From DAOUBP01 sp034432655 (GTDB taxonomy: Bacteria > Chloroflexota > Anaerolineae > CG2-30-64-16): DNA of 35,104 nucleotides. Location of the stretch: assembly GCA_034432655.1 (NCBI GenBank), contig DAOUBP010000160.1, forward strand, positions 1 through 35,104. The letters run 5' to 3'. Every line of letters starts with the position of its first letter. Positions within the stretch are counted from its first letter, which is position 1. Below are positions 1 through 8,610 of the stretch, in pieces. The notes under the pieces were generated by a model. The model searched no databases. It saw only the letters and a list, made by a program, of their open reading frames with translations, and was not told the DNA's origin. The position numbers and the translations under genes are program-made.

Positions 1-2
1 TG

Positions 3-668
3 GCGGCGCGGCGCAACAAGCGGGCCATCGGCATGGCGGAGTTCGAGGAGGCGGTGGAAAAGGTCATCGCCGGCCCCGAACGGCGCTCGCGGCTGATCTC
101 CGATGAGGAGAAGCAGATCGTAGCCTATCACGAGGCGGGCCACGCGCTGGTCATGCAGATGTTGCCCAATGCCGACCCGGTGCATAAGATCAGCATCGTC
201 AGCCGCGGTATGGCGCTGGGCTATACCATGCCTTTGCCCGAGGAAGATCACCTGTTGTACGGCCGTAACAAGTTCCGGGATGAGCTGGCCGGCCTCCTGG
301 GCGGCCGCGTGGCCGAGGAGGAGGTCTTCGGCGACATCACTACCGGCGCTTCCAACGACCTGGAGCGGGTCACGGCGCTGGCCCGGCGTATGGTCACCCA
401 GTACGGCATGAGCGATGTTCTGGGGCCGCAGACCTTCGGCGAGAAGGAGGAGCTGGTTTTCTTGGGCCGCGAGATCGGCGAACAGCGCAACTACAGCGAA
501 GAAGTTGCGGAAGCGATTGACAGAGAAGTGCGCCGGCTGGTGGATGAGGCCTATGAGCGGGCGCGCCAAATCATCCGCACCTATCGGGACAAGCTGGATG
601 AGATCGCTCGCCGCCTGATGGAGAACGAGACCATCGAAGCTGCCGAATTCCAGGCAATGTTTGCCTGA
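3..668 (+). CDS. ftsH: FtsH ATP-dependent zinc metalloprotease, C-terminal part (cut by window edge)
   Basis: This is the peptidase M41 half of FtsH, the membrane-anchored AAA+ protease that degrades misfolded membrane proteins and some short-lived regulators. The reading frame is open from base 3, and residues before the first ATG (33) already match the end of the AAA module (ARRNKRAIGMAEFEEA). The zinc site HEAGH is encoded at 129-143. The third zinc ligand is the Asp of the conserved GASNDLERVT motif further downstream. The C-terminal helical region ends normally at TGA 666-668. The N-terminal membrane segments and the ATPase Walker motifs lie outside the window, so this is a truncation by the edge and not a pseudogene. 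The family call is near certain. The next gene begins within or directly after the stop codon, which suggests co-transcription. Confidence 0.97.
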   Translation, partial: AARRNKRAIGMAEFEEAVEKVIAGPERRSRLISDEEKQIVAYHEAGHALVMQMLPNADPVHKISIVSRGMALGYTMPLPEEDHLLYGRNKFRDELAGLLGGRVAEEEVFGDITTGASNDLERVTALARRMVTQYGMSDVLGPQTFGEKEELVFLGREIGEQRNYSEEVAEAIDREVRRLVDEAYERARQIIRTYRDKLDEIARRLMENETIEAAEFQAMFA

Positions 669-669
669 T

Positions 670-1617
670 ATGGCCCGTATCATGCACGTGTCCATCCTGG
701 CTCCTGCCCGCCCTCGCACATGGAGCCGCAACGACCTGTTGATGCTGAGCGCGGTGCTCATTTGGGGCATCAACTTTACAGCGGTCAAGTTTGCGCTCCG
801 TGAGTTCTCACCCATGGCCTTCAACGGCGTGCGGTTCAGCCTGGCTACTGTGACCATGAGCCTCATCTTGCTCTGGCAGGCCTGGACCGGTCGTAATCCG
901 GATCTGCTGTGGTTGCCGCGCCGTGACTGGCTGCGGGTGGGCCTCTTGGGGCTGCTGGGCAATACCCTCTATCAGTTGCTTTTCATCACCGGGATTAACT
1001 TCACTACGCCGGCCAATTCATCCTTGTTGATGGCGACCGCGCCGATCTGGGTGGCGGTGGTCGGCTTTTTGCTGCGCATCGAACGCATCAGCCGGCTCAT
1101 GTGGGGCGGCATCCTGCTCTCTTTCGCAGGGATGGTGGTGCTGATCCTGGGCGGGGAGGGACGGCTCAGCCTGAGCAGCTCGACTTTGCCGGGTGATCTG
1201 ATGCTGTTGGGCTGCGCAATCCTGTGGGCGGTCTATACCACCATCAGCAAGCCGTTCCTGGGCCGTTATTCCCCTTTGAAACTGACGACTTGGACCATGA
1301 TCACCGGCACTTTGCCGCTGGTGTTGATCTGCCTGCCCGCCATCCTGCGCCAGGATTGGCGCGCGATCTCCTGGGTGGGGTGGAGCGCCTTGTTCTTTTC
1401 CGCGTTTCTGGCCGTGGTGGTGGGATATCTGGTTTGGTACACCAGTGTGCAACGTGTCGGCAACGCCCGAACCGCGATTTACTCCAACTTGACCCCGGTC
1501 TTCGCCATCGCGTTTGCCTGGCTTACCCTGGGCAGCACCTTGACCTGGCTGCAAGCCTGCGGCGCGCTGATCGTGCTGGCGGGCCTTGTCCTCAGCCGCC
1601 GTGGCCGGGTGAAGTGA
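670..1617 (+). CDS. EamA/DMT-superfamily membrane transporter
   Basis: A protein of about 315 residues with roughly ten hydrophobic segments arranged as two EamA repeats. The first repeat opens with LLMLSAVLIWGINFTAVKFA, the classical start of drug/metabolite transporter superfamily members, and the second starts near DLMLLGCAILWAVYTTISKP. Such proteins are inner-membrane exporters or permeases for small metabolites such as amino acids or nucleotides; the substrate cannot be read from sequence. ATG 670 lies 1 bp after the ftsH stop. A TTG at 661 in the same frame would overlap ftsH, and ATG 682 is also possible. No strong Shine-Dalgarno decides between them. The close spacing suggests one transcription unit with ftsH. 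Confidence 0.9.
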   Translation: MARIMHVSILAPARPRTWSRNDLLMLSAVLIWGINFTAVKFALREFSPMAFNGVRFSLATVTMSLILLWQAWTGRNPDLLWLPRRDWLRVGLLGLLGNTLYQLLFITGINFTTPANSSLLMATAPIWVAVVGFLLRIERISRLMWGGILLSFAGMVVLILGGEGRLSLSSSTLPGDLMLLGCAILWAVYTTISKPFLGRYSPLKLTTWTMITGTLPLVLICLPAILRQDWRAISWVGWSALFFSAFLAVVVGYLVWYTSVQRVGNARTAIYSNLTPVFAIAFAWLTLGSTLTWLQACGALIVLAGLVLSRRGRVK

Positions 1618-1639
1618 GCGGACAACTGTAATACATCAC

Positions 1640-2335
1640 ATGGCGCACCTCCTGAAGTTTGCCTATCAGTTGCGAGTTCACCGTCTGGGCCGATGGCCGT
1701 TGGATCGGTGGGCCATCACTTTGGCTTGGGGACTGGCAGCTGCGCTGTGGGCCGGGTGGCTGTTGCGCGGCCGGCCACCGTTGGCGGCCTGGCACTGGGC
1801 GGTGTTAGCCCTGCTGGTGCTGGCAGGCGCCGGGTTGTTGGTGCTGCGCGTTGCGGGCCCGCGCTGCGGCTACCTGGTCTTTGTGCCCGAGTCCCGGGCC
1901 GAGCGTCCCGTCCCCCAAGCGCTGGCTCCTGCAGACAAGGTGCCGTTATGGGCTACGGGTCAGTTTGGCGTCGAGGGCCGCAGCAGTTTTCTGGCCGGTC
2001 TGCAGGCGTATTGGCGTACCTTCGCCTCACGTGAACATGCTGTCATGGCGATCCGCCACCGGTCGCGGTTCCTGCTGGCGGGTAAGGCGCCTGAGGAGCA
2101 GATCGGGATGTGGTACATCTTCATCCCGGCTGACCACGTCGAGCGGATCATCCCCGGCCGGATTGTGTTCGGCACCGCGCGCGGCCCTGGCCTGCGTGTG
2201 GATTATTGTTCGCCGGCCGCTGCCGGGCCTTTCGCAAAGCTTCTTTGGCCCAGGCGACCACGGGAAACAGTGTACCTTTGGTTTGCAGACGAAGCGGCCC
2301 GGGCTCTTGTTTGGGCCGATTTGCTTGCCGGATGA
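1640..2335 (+). CDS. Membrane-anchored protein of unknown function
   Basis: A 231-residue protein that I do not recognise. Two hydrophobic helices are visible near the N-terminus (about residues 25-43 and 51-73), followed by a soluble domain of about 150 residues. The soluble part alternates short hydrophobic strands (MWYIFIPADHVERI, RIVFGTA, ETVYLWFAD) and ends in a helix (EAARALVWADLLAG). This pattern would fit a small beta-barrel with a C-terminal helix such as a bacterial PH-like domain, but that is only a guess. It sits 22 bp after the transporter and 15 bp before the peptidase, on the same strand, so it is probably co-transcribed with both. The start has only a weak ribosome binding site. 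Confidence 0.75.
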   Translation: MAHLLKFAYQLRVHRLGRWPLDRWAITLAWGLAAALWAGWLLRGRPPLAAWHWAVLALLVLAGAGLLVLRVAGPRCGYLVFVPESRAERPVPQALAPADKVPLWATGQFGVEGRSSFLAGLQAYWRTFASREHAVMAIRHRSRFLLAGKAPEEQIGMWYIFIPADHVERIIPGRIVFGTARGPGLRVDYCSPAAAGPFAKLLWPRRPRETVYLWFADEAARALVWADLLAG

Positions 2336-2350
2336 TGAAAGGAGCACATC

Positions 2351-4282
2351 ATGACCTCTCCGACCGTTGCCCCTTACGGTTCCTGGCGGTCTCCCATCAC
2401 CGCCTCCATGCTGGCGGCCGAGGCCATCCGCCTCAGCGCGCCTGCCTTTCACCGCGCTGATATCTATTGGTGTGAGATGCGGCCGACCGAGCAGGGCCGC
2501 GTGGCCCTGGTGCGCCGCACCGCAGCGGGCGACGCGCGCGATGTGACTCCTCCGCCGTTCAATGTGCGCACGCGGGCTCATGAATACGGCGGGGTTTCTT
2601 ACCTGGTGACGGACGAGGCCATCTACTTTTCCCACTTTTCCGATCAGCGGCTCTACCGTCTGCAGGCCGACGGGGAGCCCGTGCCGATCACGCCGGAGCT
2701 TCCCTTGCGCTATGCCGATCTGCTTTGGGACCCCTATCGCGGCCGGTTGATCGCAGTGCGCGAGGATCATACCCCGGCAGGCCGGGAGCCGGTTCATACG
2801 CTGGTAGGCCTGGCGCCGGACGGTGCCGCTGGCGGTGAGGTGCTGGTGGCCGGTCACGACTTTTATGCCAGCCCCCGGCTCAGTCCCGACGGCACGCAGC
2901 TGGCCTGGCTGGCGTGGCGCCATCCCAACATGCCCTGGGACGGCACTGAGTTGTGGGTGGCCGGGGTGGCGGCCGACGGGAGCCTGATCAACCCCCGGGT
3001 TGTCGCCGGCGGGCCGGTCGAGTCAATCTTTCAGCCCGAGTGGTCGCCGGACGGGACGCTCTATTTCGTCTCCGACCGGACAGGATGGTGGAATCTGTAT
3101 CGCTTGCGCCACGGCCAGAGCGAGGCGCTTTGTCCGCGCCAGGCAGAGTTTGGTCTGCCGCAATGGGTTTTCGGCATGCGCACTTATGGTTTCGCCTCGG
3201 CGCGTGAGCTGGTGTGCGTCTTCTACCAGGGCGGGCGGTGGCATCTGGCTGTGCTCGATCTGGACACGTCCCACCTGGAAGAGATCTCCACGCCGTACAC
3301 CGAGCTGTCTAGCGTGCAGGTCGCCGGCCGCCGTGTCCTTTTCCTGGCCGGATCGCCGACCGAGCCGACTTCGCTGGTCCAACTTGACCTGGACACTCGC
3401 GAGCACCAGGTGCTGCGTCGCGCCGGCCACGTGGTGGTTGACCCGGGCTATCTTTCGCTGCCCGAGGAGATCGTTTTCCCGGGATATGGCGGTCAGCAGG
3501 TCTACGCTTATTTTTACCCCCCGAGCAACCGGGACTTCGCCGGGCCGGCCGGCGAGCGTCCGCCGCTGCTGGTGCTGAGCCACGGCGGTCCCACCGGCGC
3601 CGCCAGCCCTGTCTTCAACCTGGGCATCCAGTTCTGGACCAGCCGCGGCTTTGCGGTGGTGGACGTGAACTATGGCGGCAGCACAGGCTATGGCCGCGCG
3701 TACCGGCAGCGGCTCAACGGCCTGTGGGGGATCGTAGATGTGGACGATTGCGTGGCGGCTGCACAATACCTGGTCGCGCGCGGTGAAGTTGACCCGGCCC
3801 GGCTGGCCATTCGCGGGGGCAGCGCGGGCGGTTATACCACGCTGGCGGCACTGACTTTCCGGGACGTTTTCAAGGCCGGCGCCAGCTACTACGGGGTCAG
3901 CGATCTGGAGCGGCTGGCTACGGACACGCACAAGTTCGAGTCGCGCTATCTGGACAATCTGGTTGGCCCTTATCCGGCGCGGCGCGATCTCTACCTCCAG
4001 CGTTCACCGATCCATCACACGGCCGGGTTAAATTGTCCGTTGATCCTTTTCCAGGGACTGGACGACAAAGTGGTGCCGCCGGAGCAGTCGGAGGCCATGT
4101 ACCGCGCTGCCCGGGCCAAGGGGTTGCCCGTGGCTTATCTGGCTTTTCCCGGGGAGGGACACGGTTTTCGCCAGGCGGAGAACATCGTGCGCGCGGCCGA
4201 GGCCGAGTTGTATTTCTACAGCCGGGTGTTCGGATTTGCGCTGGCGGAGCCGGTGGAGCCGGTGGTGATTGAGAATTTGTGA
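2351..4282 (+). CDS. S9-family peptidase (prolyl oligopeptidase / acylaminoacyl-peptidase type)
   Basis: A 643-residue serine peptidase with the two-part layout of family S9: an N-terminal beta-propeller (about 1-370, with repeated WSPDG/SPDG-type strands such as LSPDGTQLAWLAW and WSPDGTLYFVSD) and a C-terminal alpha/beta hydrolase domain. The catalytic triad is readable: Ser491 in GGSAGG, Asp572 in GLDDKVVP and His604 in GEGHGF. These enzymes cleave short oligopeptides and work in peptide turnover. No signal peptide is seen, so a cytoplasmic location is likely. The start is well supported by AGGAG a few bases before ATG 2351. The gene ends just before the hairpin repeat that separates it from the convergent methyltransferase gene. 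The exact substrate class (S9B, S9C or other) is not certain. Confidence 0.94.
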   Translation: MTSPTVAPYGSWRSPITASMLAAEAIRLSAPAFHRADIYWCEMRPTEQGRVALVRRTAAGDARDVTPPPFNVRTRAHEYGGVSYLVTDEAIYFSHFSDQRLYRLQADGEPVPITPELPLRYADLLWDPYRGRLIAVREDHTPAGREPVHTLVGLAPDGAAGGEVLVAGHDFYASPRLSPDGTQLAWLAWRHPNMPWDGTELWVAGVAADGSLINPRVVAGGPVESIFQPEWSPDGTLYFVSDRTGWWNLYRLRHGQSEALCPRQAEFGLPQWVFGMRTYGFASARELVCVFYQGGRWHLAVLDLDTSHLEEISTPYTELSSVQVAGRRVLFLAGSPTEPTSLVQLDLDTREHQVLRRAGHVVVDPGYLSLPEEIVFPGYGGQQVYAYFYPPSNRDFAGPAGERPPLLVLSHGGPTGAASPVFNLGIQFWTSRGFAVVDVNYGGSTGYGRAYRQRLNGLWGIVDVDDCVAAAQYLVARGEVDPARLAIRGGSAGGYTTLAALTFRDVFKAGASYYGVSDLERLATDTHKFESRYLDNLVGPYPARRDLYLQRSPIHHTAGLNCPLILFQGLDDKVVPPEQSEAMYRAARAKGLPVAYLAFPGEGHGFRQAENIVRAAEAELYFYSRVFGFALAEPVEPVVIENL

Positions 4283-4291
4283 GTGGGTTTT

Positions 4292-4398
4292 TGGCGAAAT
4301 GAGTTTTGCCTTGGATTTTGCGGGTTGTGCAGAGTGGCGAAATGAGTTTCGCCTTGGATTTTGTGGGTTGTGCAGAGTGGCGAAATGAATTTCGCCTT
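4292..4398. repeat. 43-bp tandem hairpin repeat between convergent genes
   Basis: Two full units (4292-4334 and 4335-4377) and one partial unit (4378-4398) repeat with a period of exactly 43 bp. Each unit begins with a near-perfect palindrome: unit 2 is GGCGAAA-TGAG-TTTCGCC, unit 3 is GGCGAAAT-GA-ATTTCGCC, and unit 1 has one mismatch. The array fills the space between the stop of the S9 peptidase (4282) and the stop of the methyltransferase (4397-4399). It could act as a bidirectional transcription terminator. It could also be a dispersed palindromic element that lands between convergent genes. The hairpins lack clear T-runs. Confidence 0.85.
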
Positions 4399-5269
4399 AC
4401 GTTGTGACTATGTAAACGATCCATTCGGCTGCATCTTTGAGCGGCAGGCCGTTCCAGGCAGGGTGCACCGTAACCTGGTCGAAGCCGGCCTGCGCCAGTA
4501 ACGCGGTCATCATTTCCACGGTGTACGCCTGGTCGCAGAGGCCGTAGGTCTGCAGGTCGCCGGTCTCCAGGTTGATGATGTAGAAGCGCTCGATGGCCGC
4601 GCGCTGTGTCTCGTCCCAGGCGCGTTCTCCCAAATGCAAATAAGGGAAATCGCCCCACAGGCCCCCCTGGTCGGTATACCACCAGGTGCTGTTTCGTTTA
4701 TCGAACCGGTCGTCGTCCAGCACCTCTAGCAGCAGCCGGCCGCCCGGCTTCAGCGCAGCGTGGATCCGGCGCAACACATCCAACGCTTCCTCCGGCCGCA
4801 GCACGGTGAACTGGCCGTAGAGGTAGATGGCAGCGTCGAAGCCGTGTCCTGCGAAATCCATCGCGCGCACATCTCCCTGGATGAACTGGCACGGCAAGCC
4901 CGCACAATAGGTTTGCGCGTAGCGAATAGATGCCGGGCTGAAGTCGATGCCGGTCACCGCAACCCCGCGGCGGGCGAACTCCGCCGCATACAGCCCCGGC
5001 CCACAGGTCACATCTAGCAGCCGATGGCCGGGTTGCAGGCCCAGCCAGCCCATCATCGTCTCTACCAGGGCTCGGATTTCCCGCAGCGGCCGGCTGGCTG
5101 CGCCGTGGCTCTGGTCCAGGTGCTGGGCGAGCATCCGCTCACTAAAGGTCGGGTCGTCCCACGGCAGGTTGCCGCCATCGCGCCACGGCACCGGTGGCTG
5201 AGGGCGGCGATAGATGGCGCGCAGCGCAGCAGCCAGGTTTGTTTCGATTTGGGGGTGTGGTCTTTGCAT
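4397..5269 (-). CDS. Class I SAM-dependent methyltransferase
   Basis: A 290-residue Rossmann-fold methyltransferase. Motif I is LLDVTCGPG (residues 84-92), followed by the acidic ribose-binding residue in GIDFS (Asp109) and the adenine-contacting GDVRAMDF stretch near 132. Strand 4 and the post-motif region (LKPGGRLLLEVLDDDRF) fit the family. The acceptor substrate is unknown. I chose ATG 5269 because the sequence conserved in the family starts soon after it. Longer versions (from about 5311 or 5374) would overlap the upstream dehydrogenase gene. It follows that gene by 31 bp, with a hairpin covering the junction. Its stop codon touches the last palindrome of the 43-bp repeat. It is the last gene of the minus-strand run. 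Confidence 0.9.
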   Translation of the reverse strand: MQRPHPQIETNLAAALRAIYRRPQPPVPWRDGGNLPWDDPTFSERMLAQHLDQSHGAASRPLREIRALVETMMGWLGLQPGHRLLDVTCGPGLYAAEFARRGVAVTGIDFSPASIRYAQTYCAGLPCQFIQGDVRAMDFAGHGFDAAIYLYGQFTVLRPEEALDVLRRIHAALKPGGRLLLEVLDDDRFDKRNSTWWYTDQGGLWGDFPYLHLGERAWDETQRAAIERFYIINLETGDLQTYGLCDQAYTVEMMTALLAQAGFDQVTVHPAWNGLPLKDAAEWIVYIVTT

Positions 5270-5293
5270 AAGTATGTATTGCCGAATAAGGAA

Positions 5294-5320
5294 TGCGGCG
5301 TTACGCTGCATAACGCCGCA
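5294..5320 (-). terminator. Hairpin across the end of the dehydrogenase gene (possible terminator or attenuator)
   Basis: A perfect 10-bp inverted repeat (TGCGGCGTTA at 5294-5303 and TAACGCCGCA at 5311-5320) encloses a 7-nt loop. It covers the last codons and stop codon of the dehydrogenase gene and lies just upstream of the methyltransferase start. On the minus strand it is followed by ATTCCTTATTC, which is only modestly U-rich. It could terminate or attenuate transcription, or stabilise an mRNA end. Confidence 0.45.
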
Positions 5321-7016
5321 GGAATTCCGCCTCAGCTTCACGGGTCCAGCCCCCACCGGGCGCCAACAAGTCATAGACGGCTGCTGCGGCGTGCTTCAGG
5401 TCGGCCAGCGCGGTAAGGGGGAACGCCTCCACCTGGGGATAGATCACGATCTTGCCGGGGAAGCGACCGTCCATCAACGCCTGCATCCCGTCGTATGCGG
5501 CGTCCAGGCCGCCGATCGCAGCCACCGCGCTAGCGGTGGAGAGCTGCCCGGCTGCTACCTTGCCCAAGACCGTGGCCTGATCGCGGATCGTGGAGCCTGC
5601 GGAGCCGGTGATCTGGACGCACCCCAGATATACCTGCGACAGGTCAAGCAGCGCAGTGGTGCCGCGCGCCAGGCCGCCGAACACCACCAGCAGGCCGTCA
5701 CACGCCAGATGGGGCATGGCTGCTTCGATGGCCGGCGTGCTGGCCACGATGACCACGATGTCGTCGAAGCCGCGGCCCCCATGCGCAGCCCGCAGGGTCT
5801 CGTTCAGCGCCTCCGCAGGCGTTTGCCTGGGGTTGACCACGGTCAGGGAGACCCCTTTTGACCGTGCCAGCGCGTCAAACGACGCGCTCAAATTCGCGTT
5901 GCGAACCGGGTTAGTCTCGGTGACCACGATCCGGGCCGGCCCGGCATGCATTTCGAGCATCCGTTGCAGGTGCATGCGGCCCATCGGCCCGCCGCCGCCC
6001 ACGATCCAGGCGCTGCCGCCCGGCTTCAACTCCGAACGGTTACAGGCTGCGCCGTAAGCGGCGGCTACCTCCGGCCCCTGATGGCCCAAATAGACGACAT
6101 AATCGTAGTGGATGCGTCCCACATCTACCGCGACCGGCCCGGCCAGCGGCTTGTCGCCGATCAGGGCGATGACGCCGCCGGTCGCAATCGTCCGGCTGGC
6201 CGCCTCTACCCGTTCGACGTCCGGCTCCAGGATAATGATGTCGTCGAAGCCGGCAGCGGTTTCCGCCTCGGCCAGATCGGCATATCCCGCGGGCCACACG
6301 TTATCGCGCACGGCGTGAGGGATGCCGGCCGCATGTAGTTCGTGATGAAGCTGCTCGGGCACGTCAGTGACGATCACACGAGCCGGCATGCCGCCGGCGA
6401 AAGCCGTGCCCAGCCGGTAGTGCTTCTCGAGCCCGGGCCGGCCCAACAGCCAGAGCGTCCCGCCCGCTTTCACATGGAGCCGGCGTCGCGGCGCGTAGGC
6501 AGCTTCCACGCAGGCCCACGGCTCGGTCAGCGCTACCTCGGCGTAGCCCAGCCCGTCCGGCACGGGGATCGCGTAACAACCCTCATCGCCGGCCAGGATG
6601 GCGGGTCCCAGCAGGCTGTATTGGGCCAGCCCGCCGTGGAAGACATAGCCGTAGGCCAGGTTTTTGCCCCGGTAGTAGATGTCGGCCTGCAGCGCAATGC
6701 GCTGTCCGGGCTGAAAGCGGTCGCGCCATGCCTCGCCAACCTCGGCCACGGTCAGGGCGACCTCGTGCCCCTGGACGATGGGCCGGCGCGCCAGATCGCG
6801 GCCGTACAGTCGGGGATGAGCCCCGCCCTGGCGCAAGATTTTCACATCGGAATAGCAGAGGCCCACCGCGTCCGAACGCACCAGGATCTGATCGGCTGCT
6901 GGACGGGGCGTGGGCCAGCGCACAGGCCGGCCGTTGTGGCCCAGGTTCTCCAGGCCCGCGCCGAACAGCGGCCAGGCCCACATGGTAGCGGGGGGATCAG
7001 ACATTTTCAGGGTCAT
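5301..7016 (-). CDS. Zinc-type MDR dehydrogenase with two tandem Rossmann domains
   Basis: A 571-residue medium-chain dehydrogenase/reductase, much longer than the usual 340-410. The N-terminal GroES-like domain carries likely catalytic zinc ligands: Cys54 in GLCYSD, His84-Glu85 in GHE, and Glu165 in TEPWACVEAAY. The usual four-Cys structural-zinc loop is absent. Two nucleotide-binding-like halves follow. The first (about 186-315) has a degenerate glycine motif, WLLGRPGLEKHYRLG. The second (about 332-525) has an intact one, AWIVGGGGPMGRMHL. Both contain GFDDI followed by an acidic or basic turn and a final hydrophobic strand, so the halves look duplicated. It resembles sorbitol/L-sorbose-1-phosphate reductase-type enzymes; the substrate is not known. 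The start has AAAGG 9 nt upstream. It lies 22 bp after the O-antigen ligase-like gene. Confidence 0.85.
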   Translation of the reverse strand: MTLKMSDPPATMWAWPLFGAGLENLGHNGRPVRWPTPRPAADQILVRSDAVGLCYSDVKILRQGGAHPRLYGRDLARRPIVQGHEVALTVAEVGEAWRDRFQPGQRIALQADIYYRGKNLAYGYVFHGGLAQYSLLGPAILAGDEGCYAIPVPDGLGYAEVALTEPWACVEAAYAPRRRLHVKAGGTLWLLGRPGLEKHYRLGTAFAGGMPARVIVTDVPEQLHHELHAAGIPHAVRDNVWPAGYADLAEAETAAGFDDIIILEPDVERVEAASRTIATGGVIALIGDKPLAGPVAVDVGRIHYDYVVYLGHQGPEVAAAYGAACNRSELKPGGSAWIVGGGGPMGRMHLQRMLEMHAGPARIVVTETNPVRNANLSASFDALARSKGVSLTVVNPRQTPAEALNETLRAAHGGRGFDDIVVIVASTPAIEAAMPHLACDGLLVVFGGLARGTTALLDLSQVYLGCVQITGSAGSTIRDQATVLGKVAAGQLSTASAVAAIGGLDAAYDGMQALMDGRFPGKIVIYPQVEAFPLTALADLKHAAAAVYDLLAPGGGWTREAEAEFLRRYAA

Positions 7017-7038
7017 TGAGATACCTTTGCCGGAGCGA

Positions 7039-8490
7039 TCAAGATGTGGTTGCGGCAGGCGGACGGGTCAGGCCGGCAACGGCCATGCCCAGGCCGACAT
7101 AGGTCCACAGCATCACCGACATGTGCGGATAAACCAGGTTGAAGAGATAGTGATCGAACATCCCGCCTGTCAGCACGCCCACGGCCGCCCCAACCAGGCC
7201 GAGCAGCAACGCCTCCAGGCCGGGGTCGGTCGCCCGCCGCCACGCCCGCCACAGACTGCCCAGGTAACCGGCCATGACCGCCAGGAAAACCGAGACACCG
7301 ACCACCCCCATGATCTCGGCCATCAACAAGTAGAGGTTCGAGACCCCCACGTAGAGGTCGGCGTCAGGAGAGCCGGCGAACCCCACGCCCAGCACCGGAT
7401 AGCGGCTGATTAGCGCCAGCGCATCCTTGTACTCACCCAGGCGCATTAAGGTTGCCCGGTCCTGAAGTCGGATGCCCTCGATGAAATGAACCACGTACTC
7501 CTGGGCTTGGGGCAGCAGCAGGAGCAGCGCAGCACCGATCGCGGCAGCCAGCAATAGCTTGCGATAGCGCAGCAGCCCGACGACCAGCAAACCCGCTGCC
7601 AGGCCCACCAGTGACCCGCGGCTGTAGGTGAGGTAGAGCGCCAGCAGCTCCAGCCCGAAGAAGAGCGCGACCCAGCGTCGGGGGAACAGCGGGATGGGGC
7701 TGACAACCTGCGGCGCGGTAAGCCCGGCCACCAGGATCAAAAATCCTCCCAGCACGTTGGGATCTATCATGGTGCCGATGGCGCGCATGGGATTGGCGGG
7801 GTCATCCTCGATGTAACGCAGCGCGCCGGCGCCGCCGGGATAGTTGAAGCGGGCCAGCGCGTCCAGCACACGGATCGTCCAGGCCTCCGGGATCACATAG
7901 AACACCACAGCGATGGCCGCGGCGGCCGCACCCGCCAGCATCACCAGCCGTGCCAGCAAGTCCACGTCGGCCCGGCGGCGCAGCGTGTTCACCAGCACGA
8001 AGAAGAAGCCGATGGCCAGCAACAGCTCGGCGAAATTGCGGATGGTCGTACTGGTGGGCCGGTTATAGCGCAGCCCGTTGGCAAAAGAAAAGATTGCCAT
8101 CAGCAGGAAGAGCAGAACGACCGCGCCCAGGGGCGTGCCGATCAACTCGCGCTCGCGACGGGTGGCCACGCGCAGGATCCATACGAGGTAGATCGCCAGC
8201 AGCGCAACGTCCAGGAAGGTCGGCGTGAAACCGATCTTGAAGGGCAGGGCGGCGAACGGCAGCAGGCCGATGACGGCGAACAGCGCAGCCAGCCCCCAGC
8301 GCAGATCGCGTAGGATCAGCAGACCGGCGATGAGCGCGACCACACTGGCGGTGCTGTAGATCGGCCCGGCGGCCGCCACCAGCAGCGCTGCTGTCAGCGC
8401 ACCAAGCAGAAATACCCCGCCGCGAGCCATTGTGGCGACTCGCGGATTGGGGCTGAACAGGGTTGATTCAAAGCGATGCAAGATGGACAT
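7039..8490 (-). CDS. O-antigen ligase / polymerase family membrane protein
   Basis: A 483-residue integral membrane protein with about eleven to twelve hydrophobic segments. The hallmark of the Wzy_C (O-antigen ligase-like) family is present in LALYLTYSRGSLVGLAAGL (Tyr-Ser-Arg-Gly-Ser at the end of a helix), and a large loop (about residues 330-385) containing RLGEYKDALALISRYPVLGVG follows, as is typical. Family members polymerise lipid-linked glycan units or transfer glycans to lipids or proteins on the outer face of the membrane. In this cluster the role is probably polymerisation or transfer of the surface glycan. ATG 8490 is preferred; a TTG 15 bp upstream is in frame. No clear ribosome binding site separates them. 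Confidence 0.88.
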   Translation of the reverse strand: MSILHRFESTLFSPNPRVATMARGGVFLLGALTAALLVAAAGPIYSTASVVALIAGLLILRDLRWGLAALFAVIGLLPFAALPFKIGFTPTFLDVALLAIYLVWILRVATRRERELIGTPLGAVVLLFLLMAIFSFANGLRYNRPTSTTIRNFAELLLAIGFFFVLVNTLRRRADVDLLARLVMLAGAAAAAIAVVFYVIPEAWTIRVLDALARFNYPGGAGALRYIEDDPANPMRAIGTMIDPNVLGGFLILVAGLTAPQVVSPIPLFPRRWVALFFGLELLALYLTYSRGSLVGLAAGLLVVGLLRYRKLLLAAAIGAALLLLLPQAQEYVVHFIEGIRLQDRATLMRLGEYKDALALISRYPVLGVGFAGSPDADLYVGVSNLYLLMAEIMGVVGVSVFLAVMAGYLGSLWRAWRRATDPGLEALLLGLVGAAVGVLTGGMFDHYLFNLVYPHMSVMLWTYVGLGMAVAGLTRPPAATTS

Positions 8491-8610
8491 TTCGCTGCTG
8501 CGCAAATGGCAAACTCAGGGCGCAAATGTATGCCCGGCTGGGCGTCGTACCTTTGGGTTGACTTGACCGGGTCCAAGCCGCCCAACGCAGGAACAGTCAT
8601 CCGGCCGGCG

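Noticed and set aside
3..668. ftsH pseudogene
   Set aside because: The frame is open to the window edge and the part seen is intact, so the truncation is due to the window.
2027..2923. Long open frame on the minus strand opposite the small membrane protein and the S9 peptidase
   Set aside because: It is antisense to well-supported genes, has no recognisable domain and reflects the lack of stops in GC-rich DNA.
3023..3931. Open frame of about 300 codons antisense to the S9 peptidase
   Set aside because: The plus strand encodes a complete peptidase with all catalytic residues; the antisense protein is compositionally odd and has no motif.
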